Both the position numbers and the translations under genes were made by a program. This document shows, piece after piece, positions 12,677 to 24,936 of a DNA stretch of 64,000 nt. Below the pieces are notes generated by a model. That model ran no database searches. It worked only from the letters and a program-made list of their open reading frames with translations, and was not told the DNA's origin. Every line of letters starts with the position of its first letter. The stretch's first letter is position 1. Source of the DNA: Pseudophaeomoniella oleicola (Eukaryota > Ascomycota > Eurotiomycetes > Phaeomoniellales > Phaeomoniellaceae); NCBI GenBank assembly GCA_003868215.1, contig QWDQ01000074.1:43557-107556 (forward strand), in the 5' to 3' direction.

Positions 12677-14376
12677 ATGGACACGTCTAAGGATTCGACC
12701 ACCGACGAGAAGAAAAGCAGCATCGAAATCGTGGAACCTTCCTTTGAGAAGACCATATCGACCAAAGAAGGGCAGCTTGATGAAGATCTGGACCAGGCTG
12801 AGCTCTTCTTGCGCGAACACAACTTCACCCAAGCATATCTTCAAGAATTGCTCGAAGATGAACAGAAGAACAAGAAGATCATCAAGAAGGTAGATCTCCT
12901 GCTGATGCCACTCCTGTGTGGAACTTATTTCCTGCAATATATCGACAAGCAAGCTCTCAGTTACGCGGCCGTCTTCGACCTTTTCGATAGCACTGGAACT
13001 ACCCAGACCCAATACTCATGGCTCGCCAGCATATTCTACTTTGCATATCTTGTGGCTGAATGGCCAGCAAGCTATTTAGCTCAGCACTATCCGACGGGGA
13101 CTGTGATAAGCATATTCACAACGTCATGGGGTAGTGTCCTTATGCTCACGGTTGCTTGTCATAACTTCACTGGCCTTGCTATCTGCCGTTTCGTACTCGG
13201 CTGCCTCGAGTCGCTGGTCACGCCTTGCTTCATGTTGATCGTTGGCATGTGGTATACCCGGAAGGAGCAACCAGCACGAGCGGGTGCGTTCTATTGCTTC
13301 AACGGATTCGGCAGTATGATGGGCGGCATTCTGTTCTATGCCGTAGGTCAAGAGGATAACTTTCCTGTATGGAGAGTCATTTACATTCTCTGCGGCGGTG
13401 TGACCGTCGTTTGGGGCATCGTTCTCCTGATCTTCCTACCGAACAATGTCATCACTGCGAAACGCTACAGCATCGAGGAGAAGGCTCTACTCATAGCCCG
13501 AGGCCAGACCAACCGCACAGGTATCTACAACCGCAAAGTCAAGACATCCCAAATCATCGAAGCTTTGATAGATCCCCAAGTGTGGATCCTATTCCTGTTC
13601 GTCCTGCTCAACGAATGTGTTAACGGCGGCATCGCCAACTTCGGCAAACTCATCATCAAGGGTGTTGCTGGTGGTGACTCATTGTTGACTACGGCATATG
13701 GTATCCCTCAAGGCGGATTCCAGGTGTTCTTTGTCTTCACCGGACCTTATCTCGCCTCCAAGTTCAAGAACATCCGCACCTACGTTATGGCTTTGTATAT
13801 CTGTCCGACCATCATCGGTGCCGCTCTGCTGTGGAATTTACCCCGATCCAACAAGAACGGTCTCCTTCTCGCCTATTATATTGTAAGTTTCTCATAATCC
13901 AGTCTCCGCATACCGTCCTTTCCTGCAGTATCTCGAAGAAGCAAGAAAAAAAAAAGAACCTTTACTAACTCGCATCTTCTTTCCTTCAGGTCGGCTCCTT
14001 CGTCTCCTCCCTCGTCCTCGCCCTCCAACTCCCCGCCAACAACGTCGCCGGCTACACCAAACGCGTCACCTCCACGGCCATCGTCTTCCTCGCCTACTGC
14101 ATCGGCAACATCGTCGGCCCCCACGCCTTCCTCGCCTCGGAAGCCCCCATCTACCAAACCGGCTGTAAATTCATCATCGCCTGTTCGGCCGTACAGATCG
14201 CGCTCGCGTTCGCGCTGAGGGCGTTATTGGTGCGCAGGAATGCGAAGAGGGATAGCGCTGCTATTGCTGCTGCTGCTGCTGTTAATGGTGTTGATGGTGG
14301 AGAGAGAGGAGAAGGAGATGAGATTTTGGAGGATTTGACGGATTTCCAGGATCGGAAGTTTAGGTATTCGTACTAA
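12677..14376 (+). CDS. MFS transporter, anion:cation symporter (Dal5/allantoate permease-like) group
   Basis: Proton-coupled carrier of the plasma membrane, in the group that moves allantoate, nicotinate, vitamins and similar small anions. Exons: 12677-13882 and 13990-14376, total 530 aa. The start MDTSKD was preferred to an ATG 15 codons upstream (12632). After an acidic N-terminus, the protein opens with KKVDLLLMPLLCGTYFLQYIDKQALSY, the classic first block of the family, and has about 12 hydrophobic segments, with the PASYLAQ and RFVLGCLES blocks. The tail has an Ala run and an acidic stretch and ends in KFRYSY, a short basic/aromatic end common in these carriers. It diverges from a carboxylesterase, suggesting uptake of a released product. 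The substrate is not readable. Confidence 0.9.
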
Positions 14377-15295
14377 GTTGGTTAACGAGGAGAGAAAAGA
14401 AGAGCACATGAGACGCGAGACGCGATATACGAGATACCTAGGCAGTTGAAATAGCAATCGCTTGCATGGAGGTAGGTAGTATTCAGTACTAAAATAGGTA
14501 CCTACTTGACATGAAAAAATCTTTCTGATCAAAAGATCAAACTCCCACATCCCCAAAACCATTCAAGTCCCCTTTTTTTCCTTTTTCTCATGGTTCTAGG
14601 AGAGTCTAGAGACACGAAGATTGAAACCCAAACCAACCCCCCCCCCAATCTCCCCCAAAAACGAAGCTATATTATATTCCCTCACTCCCAATTCCTCCCT
14701 CGCTTTTCCTTCTCCCTTTTCTTTTTCCCTTTCCTCTTCCCATCGACGGGACGACCCAATGGGAAGGGGGAAAAAAAGAGTTGCTTTCATTTAAGATAGT
14801 AGTATCTACCTAGGTAGGTACCTATCTTTGGAAGAAAGCCGGGGGGGAAGGGGGAGACTGAGATGGATGATGAAATTACAATTTTGTTCTCATACGCGCC
14901 TCGCTCGCTCGGCGTGCTTGCTGTTTATGCATGGAAAGGGGAAAGGATAGGATAGGATATGATAGGTAGCCCCTCCCAATGCCCTGTCTGTCCTCCCTCC
15001 TTTCTCTCGCCTGCCAGTATCCTTCACTCAGATTCAATTCAGTTTTGAATGCATTCATCGAACCATTGAATGAATCGCTTGAAATGAATTGAGTAGGTAC
15101 CTTACATAGGTACATACATTTGATGTTTGGGTTATGCTCTTTTTTGTCCGAAATGAAAAAGAGCCGAAATTTTTTTTTTTTTCCCTCCTGTGACCACCGT
15201 ATTCCGTACTGTTCCGTTTCCGTTCCGTTGCGAGTTCAGCGACTATGACTATATGAGAAAAAAGGGTCACCGCTAAGCGTAAACATAAAATCAGG
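14377..15295. other. Intergenic region between convergent genes
   Basis: About 0.9 kb of terminator sequence for two converging genes. It holds poly-T and poly-C tracts and a dense patch of TACCTAGGTAGGTACCTA-type words at 14807-14827. No gene seen. Confidence 0.55.
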
Positions 15296-16274
15296 TCAAG
15301 CAACAAGCCTAACCAACCCCACCGCCGCCCCCGCCGCGACCGCCCCAACAACTAACATCTGCACCGCACTGTGCCACCCGTTCCTCACGTTCTCGCGACC
15401 ACCCCACCCAGACACGACGCAGGCCTTGATATATCCAAAAGCGAGCAGCACGACGGCCATGGTGCCGATGCTCCAGTACAGACCCGTTAGGACGTCGCGG
15501 GCGAAGAAGTAGGGGATCAGCGGGATGAAGCCGCCGGTGAAGTAGGCGAGGGCGAGGGTGAGGGCGGAGATGAGGGGCCGGTTGGGTGGTGGGGCGGGGG
15601 ATTGGTAGTGGAAACGCATGATGAAGGCGTGGAGAGGGGAGGATGAAGAGGAGTTGGAGTTTTGGGAGTTTTGGTGGTTTTGGTCAGAGGAGCCAGAGTT
15701 GGAGTCGAGGTTGTGGAGGATCAGGTCTATGGTCTTCGGGGGGAGGCGGCATGGGGAGAGGACGTCGGTGATGATTTGGCGTTTTGAAGATTCCGAAAGG
15801 GTGGATGCTTCGAGACATGTGGCACGGTACGAATCTCTAGAAAATGGAACTCACGGTTAGATACCATTTCAATGAGGCATCGTTTCATGACGAGTATGCT
15901 TACCTTTCACTTCTCGCTGCAACCCATCCTCCCAGACCCATGGAAATTGCACCTGCGATAAGTTCGGCCAACCCACCGAGAACGACTAATTTGGGACTGC
16001 CAAAGGCAGACAGACCGGCTGTTAGAGCGAAGGGAACGGTCAACCCATCGGACAACCCGAGCACGGCATCAGAGACGACCTCCGCTGGTACTTTGAAGGT
16101 GTTGTTGACTTTCTTCTTGGAGGCACTGTCATCGTCGTCGTCATCATCATGTCCATTCATGTAAGGAGAATCAGGCATGGCGGCTTCCAGATCGTGGTCG
16201 TGATTATTGTTGTTGTGCATTGCAGGACCATTCAAGGTCGGAATCGCTCCATAATTCCCTCTTGATTCCGACAT
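15296..16274 (-). CDS. CCC1/VIT1-family vacuolar iron (manganese) transporter
   Basis: Carrier that loads Fe2+ and probably Mn2+ into the vacuole. Exons: 16274-15904 and 15836-15296, giving 303 aa from the start MSESRGNYG; the same frame is open upstream to an ATG at 16565, which would make 400 aa, so the start is uncertain. The first helices carry the family signature SDAVLGLSDGLTVPFALTAG followed by AELIAGAISMGLGGW and a short acidic/basic loop (AARSER), as in CCC1. The last helices run ALTLALAYFTGGFIPLIPYFF and onward to a Gly/Ala-rich end. Two low-complexity insertions stand out: an N-terminal His/Asn/Asp-rich part with a run of seven Asp near 16136-16156, and a Ser/Asn-rich linker in the middle loop where the family carries its metal-binding domain. 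The acidic and His runs could bind metal, which is inference. Confidence 0.92.
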
Positions 16275-18275
16275 CTCTCGCTTTCGTCGATGCCGCTGCT
16301 GCTGATCTTCTTGGTGATGGATTTGATTTGAATTCATCAGTGCTTCCCTCAAGCACCTTTTATCCTCGTCCTCGTCCGAAGAAGATGACGACGAAATCCA
16401 ACGGACAGGTAGTGAAGCAAACAAGACTGAACGCCAATGAACCATTCTCCTTCGTGAATCAAACAACAACTCGAACAGATATTCTTTGGCACGGTGGTCG
16501 GTAGGTTGACCAAGAGATATACAACAGGTTTGCAGTGTAGAGGACCGAACAAGAAAGACAGTCAAAACACAAAGGCCTACCTCTTACAAACCTGATGACT
16601 GCAATCTCTCGCTTATTTGCTTACTTGCTCTTTCTTCTTATATGGGATCACGAAAGAAACAAGGCATGCAGTTACGTGAAGATGCAGAAGTTCCTTGCTG
16701 CAGCTGCAAACACATGCAAGAACTGACCAATGAGAATGGACGTGATGGTAAGCCGAAGTTTAACAAGGTCCTTATCGATAAGAGCTTGCGACCAATCACA
16801 GCCGACGTCATTTATAGCAATTGTCATCCGTCAACACACTCGATTTCTTCAATCATCAATCAAGCAAAGAAATTAGCTGGTGTTCTAGATTTCAACCTAC
16901 TTCTTATTTCTCTCGTTTGCGGCTCACTATTAGTCTTCGTTGTTCGCTTGTCATGGTTGGTATCCCTGATTGCGGATGGCATCAATGCCTCCTTCTGAGA
17001 CACGCTTGATAAGTGTATCGAGAATCGAGAATGATACAGCAGATTCAGAACAGGACCGCCAAACGGCATCGGTTGCATCGTCTGTCAGCCTGTGCCATGT
17101 CTCATTCAGTTCTTGTCACTTCTATACCGTACAATTGGTGAGCCCAGACGGATAGTCGAGATCTTATGCTGATGCACTGGAAAAGATGACTAAGCTGCAT
17201 CTTATGCACGCAATTGCATAACTGGGTATCACTCATCATTATGCATTCTTCTTTTCCCCAATTTCCTGCAAGCATGTTTCGTTCTAGAACAGGAGCACGT
17301 ATAAGAGAAGCACATTCAACTTCCAAAAGGAGTCACGGCCGACAGACGAGGCTGATATGAGATCTCCATGATCCAGTACCTAGGTATCTATCTTACATAT
17401 CTATCTCATATGTTCCGTACATTCCCTCACTACTTTCACGATGAGGTTGCATTTATCCCGCTCCTACGCCAAAATCGAAATAACACCATCGAACCCCGCG
17501 AAGGCGTGCTCGACGAAGTGGGGTCTGAATCAATATTCCGATTGGATCGAGGTGACGAGAATGGTTTGTTGTGGTCACCGTACTGACATCGAATGCTTCA
17601 ACATCAGGTAGGGATTGGTTCTGTTCTCGGTGTCCAGGTTCAAGCATTGGCTAAGTATGCTTGATGTTGGTTACCCTCGTGTGGTCTGGAGTAGGTATAC
17701 TGCCACTTTCCTGGGTGGGAAAAGCTTGTCGTTGTTGACCTGGCTTCTCGATGCATGGAGATGTATGTTACAACCCCCACAGATGTCGTACTACCTCCTC
17801 CCTCCCACGCACGCACGGATGGTGGCTGAACCCTGCTTGCTTCCCAATGTAAGAAACAACAACGGCTCAACGGTACAGTGGGCACACAATGATCGACAAG
17901 CGGAGATAGCGTCAGAAGACTGACTGCTACCATCCTTCCATCCATGCCCTATCTGTCCATTGGACCAAAATTCTGATGGCAATCGTCGCGAGAGTACGCA
18001 CGTACACACGCAAGGCTTACATGCTGCGCTATTGGTTGTCTGACCTATGCTTGTTGCTTATAACGTTGTTACCCTACCTTATGTAGGGGTTTGTCTCTCA
18101 TATGTCTGTTGTACACCGCTCTCCATCTCTTTCTCTCAATCCGTAACGACAGTAGTTGAACCGGGAAATTTCCCCTGGTGATTTATATCTTCTCCCCCCC
18201 CTGTCGTCTTCGTTTGCTACATCTTGCGCCACGAACCTCAAGGGAGAAAGAAAGAGAACCTAGGCAACGGCCGCC
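16275..18275. other. Intergenic region, divergent promoters of iron transporter and sugar transporter
   Basis: About 2 kb with no recognisable gene. If the longer iron-transporter start (16565) is used, the first 290 bp are coding. Polypyrimidine stretches occur near 16612-16633 and 18123-18138, the latter just upstream of the sugar transporter. Confidence 0.45.
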
Positions 18276-20068
18276 ATGGCGTTCTTTACTATTCCCAAAC
18301 TCAATTCACGCTTGGGGACCTGGCGTGCTTATCACTTGGCTGCTATTGTATTGTGAGTTTTGCTCTTGGCAATGGAAGGCGGTATTACCATACAGCCGAC
18401 ATCCTCGGAATCTGGCTAACGAAGCGTGAAATAGTATCTCATCGTTCCTGGCTGGGTACGACTCCGGTGTTGCCGGCGGGATTTTGACCTACAAGTCCTT
18501 CGAGAAGGACTTCCACTACACGAAAGCGCACGAGTCCAAAGTCAATTCGCTCACGGTCGGGTTGGAACAACTCGGATCTTTCGTTGCGGCTGTCATCATC
18601 TACCCGCTGACTTCCAAGTATGGGCGCAAGTACTGCATCATCGGCTCGACGGCTGTATTTATCGTCGGCGTCATCATCGAGACAATCAACACGGGATCGC
18701 TGGGAGCGTGGTACACCGCAAGATTCATTGCTGGTCTGGGGATGGGCGGCCAGAGCGTTGTGATTCCGATGTATTCGGCTGAGATGACGCCGAAGGAGAT
18801 TCGTGGACGATGTGGTTCCTTTTACCAATGGCTGTATACGTGGGGGATCTTGCTCTCCTATTGGATTGATTATGTGAGCTCCAATAACGTCGCAAGGTAC
18901 ATCAAAGGAGGATAATTGATACTGACCACTTCCGTAGGGCGTCGCAAACAACCCTTCCATCGCCGGAAAGTCTCGTGAGTGGCAGATCCCCGTCGGTCTC
19001 CAACTCGTCTCCGGAGGCATCCTCCTGATCGGCACTTTCACGCTCCCCGAGTCCGTACGCTGGCTCCTCACCCAACGCCGAACGGACGAAGCCTGGAAGT
19101 CGATCACGTGGATCCGCGGTGATGACGGCGAAAAGACCATCACGGAATTCAACGAGGCCCAACTCGGCCTCAGAGCAGAGGAAGCGGCGAAACAGGACTT
19201 CAACATCCGCGAGCTCTGGCAACCGGCCAATCGCTTGCGGTTCATCGTCGGGCCCATGCTGTTCGTCTTCCAAAACACTACCGGCAGCAGTGCCCTCGCG
19301 GTCTTTGGTCCTCAGTACTTCAAGCTTGTCGTTGGCAGCGACGAACAGCGTGACCTCCTCCTTACCGGTCTCTTCGGAGCGGTCAAGGTCGTCGCATGTA
19401 CATTCTTCATCTTTTTCCTTTCGGAGCGGTTTGGTCGTCGGACTCTCCTGACGGGTGGTTCAGTCTGCATGGCTGCCTGTATGCTCATCACCGCCCTCAT
19501 TGTCGACGAAATCCCTACGCAGTCGAGCACGAAAGTCACCAACGCCGGCAGAGCGACCGTCGCTATGATCTACCTCGACATCATGCTGTACAATTGCTCA
19601 TGGGGCCCCGTCCCCTGGGCCTACGTCCCCGAGATCTTCCCCACGCGCATCCGCGCCCTCGGTCTCGCCGTCAGCATGCTCGCTCACTGGGCGACCTCGT
19701 TCTGCTTCTCGTTCGCGAGCCCGTACATGATCAGCAACGTCGGCGCCAACACGTTTCTGATCTTCATGGGCTTCGACGTCGTGTCGGCCGCCTTTTGCTT
19801 CTTCTTCGTCAAGGAGACACGCGGTAAGAATCTGGAGGTGGCGGCGGGGACTGAATGGGAGGTCGCCGAGAAGACAGCCGTTCTGTCGGATACGGAGAAA
19901 GGTCCTGGTGAGGAGGAAGACGAAGTAGACACGAACGGTGGTGGGGGAGGGGTACTGCATCTTGCGGAGAATGCGGACGGGATGTTGGTTGATGAGGCGA
20001 CGCATAGGCAGTTGGGCGTTGTGCAGGTTCATGATACATTTTCGTCGGCGCTCAAGCATCGATTGTAA
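18276..20068 (+). CDS. MFS sugar transporter (hexose/quinate type)
   Basis: Proton-coupled uptake of a sugar or related polyol/acid at the plasma membrane. Exons: 18276-18352, 18435-18873 and 18938-20068, total 548 aa. The first junction yields AAIVFISSFLAGYDSGVAGG, the usual helix 1 block. Further family marks are KYGRKYCIIG after helix 2, RFIAGLGMGGQSVVIPMYSAE, PKEIRGRCGSFYQ, the PESVRWLL block before the central loop, RFGRRTLL, PWAYVPEIFPTRIRALG, and KETRGKNLE, a variant of the PETKG-type motif. The C-terminal tail is acidic with a Gly run. A short first exon carrying the start and helix 1 is common in this group. Substrate specificity (glucose, xylose, quinate or other) cannot be told apart here. 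It has no catabolic neighbour. Confidence 0.93.
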
Positions 20069-21247
20069 ATATTATAGTCGGATTGAACCCACACGTGGCC
20101 AGACCGTTCGTACACAATCGAAGAGCGGCGGCGGTGGCGTCAACCTCCAAAACACCAGAGCAATACAATACCACCCATACACGCCCAGAAGGAAGAGCTG
20201 TCCACTGCCTCACCACGCCACGCCCCGAACCTTCAAGAGTTTTGAATGTGCAAGTTAGCGCTAGCACCACAGACCCAAACACCATCCACATAAATCTGAA
20301 AGACCATACCTACCTAGTTAGTCATGTCGTCCAAAAGATCGCTTTTTGAGAACTAGTACCTAGGATCTCGAGAACTTTCGTATAGAAAAGAGACAGACAG
20401 CTGGCTTACCTAGTTAGTACCTTGATATGTCGATTGAATACCTAGGTACCTACTCTTTGCCGCACTGGAGTTACTAATATAAAAAAACACATCAATCGCT
20501 ACCTACCTTACCTACTACTTATCCACACCCATTCAGCTAAAAGCCAAGAAGAAAAAGAAGAAGGGGAATGTAGACTGTGCGTGCACACATAATACCTACT
20601 ACCTATACATGGAAGAAAAAAAAGGAAATTATTACCAAAAAATTTCCCCCATTGTCGGAAATAGGTATCTCATTTTCTCGTTTCAGTCCCCCCCCCCCCC
20701 TCGCTCGGCGAAAGAGAAACAACTGAATTGAACTGAACCAACCGCATTCAATGAATGGCCTTGTTCTGAACCTCACCGACGAAAGAAGAGACAGAGTAGA
20801 GTGTACTGTCTGTCTGTCGAGCGCCTACCTAGGTAATAAATTACAATTTTATTTTTTTTGCCCCCCTCGTCTGGTGATGATTCGTGGATCGTGGATCGTG
20901 GATCGTGGTGTTGATTGAGAGAGACTTTTTGAGTATACTAGGTAATTACAGACTATCAAAGTTCATTAATGCCTAATGCTGCGCGCTGCAACCACTAATT
21001 ACCAATGCTAGGTAGGTAGGTAGGTACTTGGTAGTAGGAAGTACCTATTCCCGCCGCTGCTGCTGGTGTAAGAGTGAATATTGGTAGTCAGTAGGTATCG
21101 ATCGTGAACATTTGTGATGAAAGAGAAAAAAGAACTTTTTGTTGGTATGGTATGATATAATAATAATGTACAAGAAATAATCGTCGAGTGTAGTATATAG
21201 TAACAGATTTCCTCCTCCAATGATCGTACCTACCAAACCCTGAATAA
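20069..21247. other. Intergenic region between convergent genes, repeat-rich
   Basis: Contains homopolymer runs (C run near 20688-20700), three tandem GTGGATC-type units near 20885-20907, and several TACCTAGGTACCTA-type words (20310, 20355, 20440, 20500, 20825, 21010). No gene seen. Confidence 0.55.
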
Positions 21248-22585
21248 TCACAGACCAATTCCTTTATGCTGCTGACTACCACCGTTGTGATCCCCCAAAC
21301 TATCCGAAGAAACAGAAATTTCTACGGTTTTGTGAATATCCTTGGGGTTGTAATTGTTGTTGTTTGATCGATTGTTGGTGTTGTTGTTGTTGTTGACGAG
21401 TGGAATATCATCGACACTGAAGCGTGTCGAGCTTGATCTCGTGTTTTCGTGATCTTCGTCTTCCAGCTTGTGCCCGCCTTTGAAGTGGTGGTCCCAATTC
21501 CTGCTCAAGCCACGAGAATGGACGCCTCCTCCTCCTCCTCCTCCTCCTCCTCCTCCGCTGCTGCTGTTGTGACCGGGGTAGGAGTGTGATCCTCCTGGGT
21601 TGCTTTCGTAGATGCTGCTGAGCTTGCCCTTGGCGAGGCGGAAGAGGGGACCGAGCGTGGGGAGAGAGGAGCAGACGATGAGAATGCAACCTTCCGCACA
21701 GCCCAGGATGTCGAGGTAGGGTACGGGGTCTTGAAAAGGGTCAGCAAGGTGATTCTGATGAAAAGTGCAAGAGACAATGGTTAGATAGACTCACAGGTGG
21801 GATCGGTCGCTAAGATCGCGAAGACTTGTCCGAAAATGGCGAGCTTGTAAATGGATACAATGGATGCCAACACGCTCAATCCCAGAGCACAAGCGACGGC
21901 GATGCGCTTCTTCAAAGGCATATTCAAGCGCATGATGAATGGAATCGGGTACAGAGCAAAGAAAATATCCAGAAAGGCCGAATACGCAGACGTAAAGTAG
22001 CCCAGGTCAGCCAGCACACTGATCTTGGTGCATGACCCCTTGATCGTGGGATTCCAACCAAACTCGACCGGGCTGCATTGTTCAAACCACCAGACCGAGG
22101 TTGCGAAAATGCTTGCCTGCGACGACAGCGCGAGGCCCCAAAAGAGGATGGTGGTTTTCGTGCCGTAATTCAGAATGCGCTTGAGAACTGCAATGATGGC
22201 GAACTTGGGCAGCGAGAAGACCCAGATGAGGACGGAACTGATGATGACGTTATATTTGAGAGCCTGTGAGACCCGGTCCTTTGGGATTTCGTCGTAATGC
22301 CTCCCCAATCCATAGCTGGAACCGAGTGTGACGAGGATGCATGTGCCCAAGAAGACCACGACACATCCAACGGTGATGAAATCGTCGACTCCCAGACCAC
22401 CACCTAGCTTGTTCCGGCCGTAGAGCAGGCGACAGAAGATACGGAGACTGACGATGACTGAACCAATCCTCAGTAAACGGTTTCCCGGTAGATCACGGTT
22501 TGAACATACCTGTTGTGACTGCAAACATAGCCCAGCAGGCTCTGTCGGCAATCGTGCCATAGTCCTTTGCGTGCCATAAAGCCAT
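21248..22585 (-). CDS. PTH11-like / fungal rhodopsin-domain seven-helix membrane protein with Gly-run tail
   Basis: Second member of the rhodopsin-domain family in the window; candidate receptor, ligand unknown. Exons: 22585-22510, 22457-21795 and 21729-21248, giving 406 aa with consistent phases. The model joins CWAMFAVTT to VIVSLRIFCRLLYGR, and later LATDPT to YPVPYLDILG, both expected in the family. The conserved GVDD after helix 1-2, SSYGLGRHYDEI, WWFEQCSPVEFGWNP and the final LIVCSSLPTLGPLFRL are present. The tail of about 120 residues is disordered, with a run of eleven Gly encoded by GGA/GGC-type codons near 21524-21559 and Asn-rich stretches. It differs in sequence from the 5779-7389 protein, so the two are distant paralogues and not a recent duplication. 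Confidence 0.88.
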
Positions 22586-24936
22586 GCCGGAATTCTTGTC
22601 TCGTCCAAAAGAGCAAAGGTGTTCGTATACAGGAGGTCTCGACAGGCTGGAGAGAAAGAGGATTCCTGGAGTACTAATCTACGTCTTTAGTCTCTGAGCC
22701 GGAGAACCGAGGATGCTTCCCCTGATCTGTGCGGCAAGTTCGTACGTAGTTCGCATGAAGATCATGATATATACGGGTCAAGACTCCTGCATTATGGTGT
22801 CAGTATTGTAAGTCTGGAGGAATATCAATTTCTTCATTAGTATAGGGAATATAGCCCACATGCATTTTGCGTTTCAGGGTGACTTGTTAGGTAGTGACTC
22901 TGGTGACACGATCATGACGAGAACCTCGGAATTGGCCATATCGCTGCTAGATTTACGCATGTGTGGTAAGTAACTCAGGTTGCTTGATTGAAAACTCACC
23001 CATGTCGACGGATCAAACTACTGCAGGACCGGATAGTCTTACCATCGACGTGATCCTTGTCTGTGGTTCATCGGACCAAGCAGAACTGGGAATCTCCCCC
23101 TGATTTCCAGGTCCTTTTTGTCAAGCACGGTTACCCAATGCCTCTATCTGCAGCTACGGGAAAACATTTTGCTTTCCGTTTGCTGCTTAACGGTAAGGAT
23201 CGTCAAGGTTCCAAGTAGAATAGAGTATCCAGTAACCAGTATCCAGTATCACCTGTTCAAGACTGGCTTGGGAAGAGTTCCCGTCGAAAGTCCCATACCT
23301 ATCCCGTAGCGACTGAGGGCACCCAACTTTCAGTCCTCATCCATTGGATGACGGCTCGAACGTTCGACGGAGGCGTTTACTACTACGGTGCGGTGACTCG
23401 GCAGGGATTTTTACCAACAATAGTGGGCTTGCGTCAACTCACTCCGCTCACACGGAACCGAAGCTCGGTTACTCAAGGAGTCAAGGTTGCGACTGTGAGT
23501 ACGTACTATAGTAACCGAGTTTATTCCACCACAAACGGGAATCGACTAACAACACTAGTTAGTACATAATGTAATCCCAACAAGCCGGGTCTAATGCAAC
23601 ACTACTTACTTAGCTGCCATCAACGGGTCACGGTTGAGTGAGTTTCTGCCATTATAACTATCATCCTGCCGTGTCGCTTTTACCGTCGTGTGAAATCATG
23701 ATCGGCCAATTCGGCAGCTTTCGACCTACTACTACTTACTACTTTCGTGGTATCATAGTACATCCCGCACCGCACCAGTATAGCGGATAGGATACTACTA
23801 GTGAAGCCACATTGTGAAGATCATTGATGTACCGTATTAGTAGAACCCTTTTTGGGATCCGCTCTCAGACGGAGACGGGACGCGTGGTTCCGGTGACGGG
23901 ATGGGACAACGCCACCAACCATGGATCGTACCCGTGCCTACTGCCCAATCAAACGTTGCAGCCGTTTTCATGCCGTTGAAATGATTCAGAGGGTTGACTG
24001 CTGCCGTATACCTAAGGTACCTTATCTAGTACCTATACGAGAGGTTTAGAATGGCAAGTAGACTGTTTCGTTAAGTTACTTGGTGTTTCCAACGCCAGGG
24101 GCGTCTTTTGCTTCCTCTGAAGACAGGCTTGATCCACAAATACTGGAATTGTCATGGCCAAAGAGCGTCAATTTCGATTGAGGATTCTGATCCCGGAGAC
24201 CTCGTGATGGCGAGCCTTGGTTTCATGGATCCTATCCATCAGGTACCTAATAAGTATTTTCCAACAGGTACCTACTTACACTACATGTCTTAGTAATCCC
24301 ACTTTCCCCTCATTGGACCTCTGACCCCATACTGCGACAATGTAACAATCATCAATAATATATATAAAAAAAAATCATGTGTGCCACCACAGACAATCGC
24401 ATTCTTTCATGATTTCAGCCGCATGAATACGAGTCTCTAGATAGACGGGAGGTGTCCTATGTCTGAGTGCTGGTATCATCCTCTAACAAAGTGTGATGAT
24501 GGTGGGCTGATCCGCTTGGTTCAAGGCTTATCCGTTAGTGACCTCGCTTGGCTCCCTTAAAATGGGGACCAACCGGCAAGAAAGTCGACTGAGTGGCGAA
24601 GCAGCTATGTACCGTAGTATGGACTAGGTACCGGTACGTCTCCTGACCCAAATTATCATTTCGCCGTTGTCCAACCCTATTGTGAACGAGCTGCGGGCAT
24701 ATCAACTTCTACTAACTAACGTACGTATGGTGGCATGTTAGTCGCAGGCGTCTCGTGCCGATTGGCGATGATTCGCCGGCAGTCAACGTCGGGACGAGGA
24801 TATATACCAAATTTCTCGTAGCTCGGTCATATTGATTTCGCTTGTTGGTTTTCGTATCTATGTTTCTATCCGCCTCCATCAGTCAAAATCAGTCATCTGA
24901 ATACCTTACCTATCATACTGACTCACCTAACTCAAC
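22586..24936. other. Intergenic region, divergent promoters
   Basis: About 2.35 kb, no gene recognised. Near 23220-23260 there are imperfect repeats of a CCAGTA-type word, and TACCTAAGGTACC and GGTACCTA words occur at about 24008-24032 and 24241-24275. Confidence 0.5.
24800..24806 (+). promoter_or_regulatory. Probable TATA box of the O-methyltransferase gene
   Basis: The sequence ATATATA sits about 135 bp upstream of the start codon at 24937, followed by a pyrimidine-rich stretch. This is a plausible core promoter, by position only. Confidence 0.45.
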
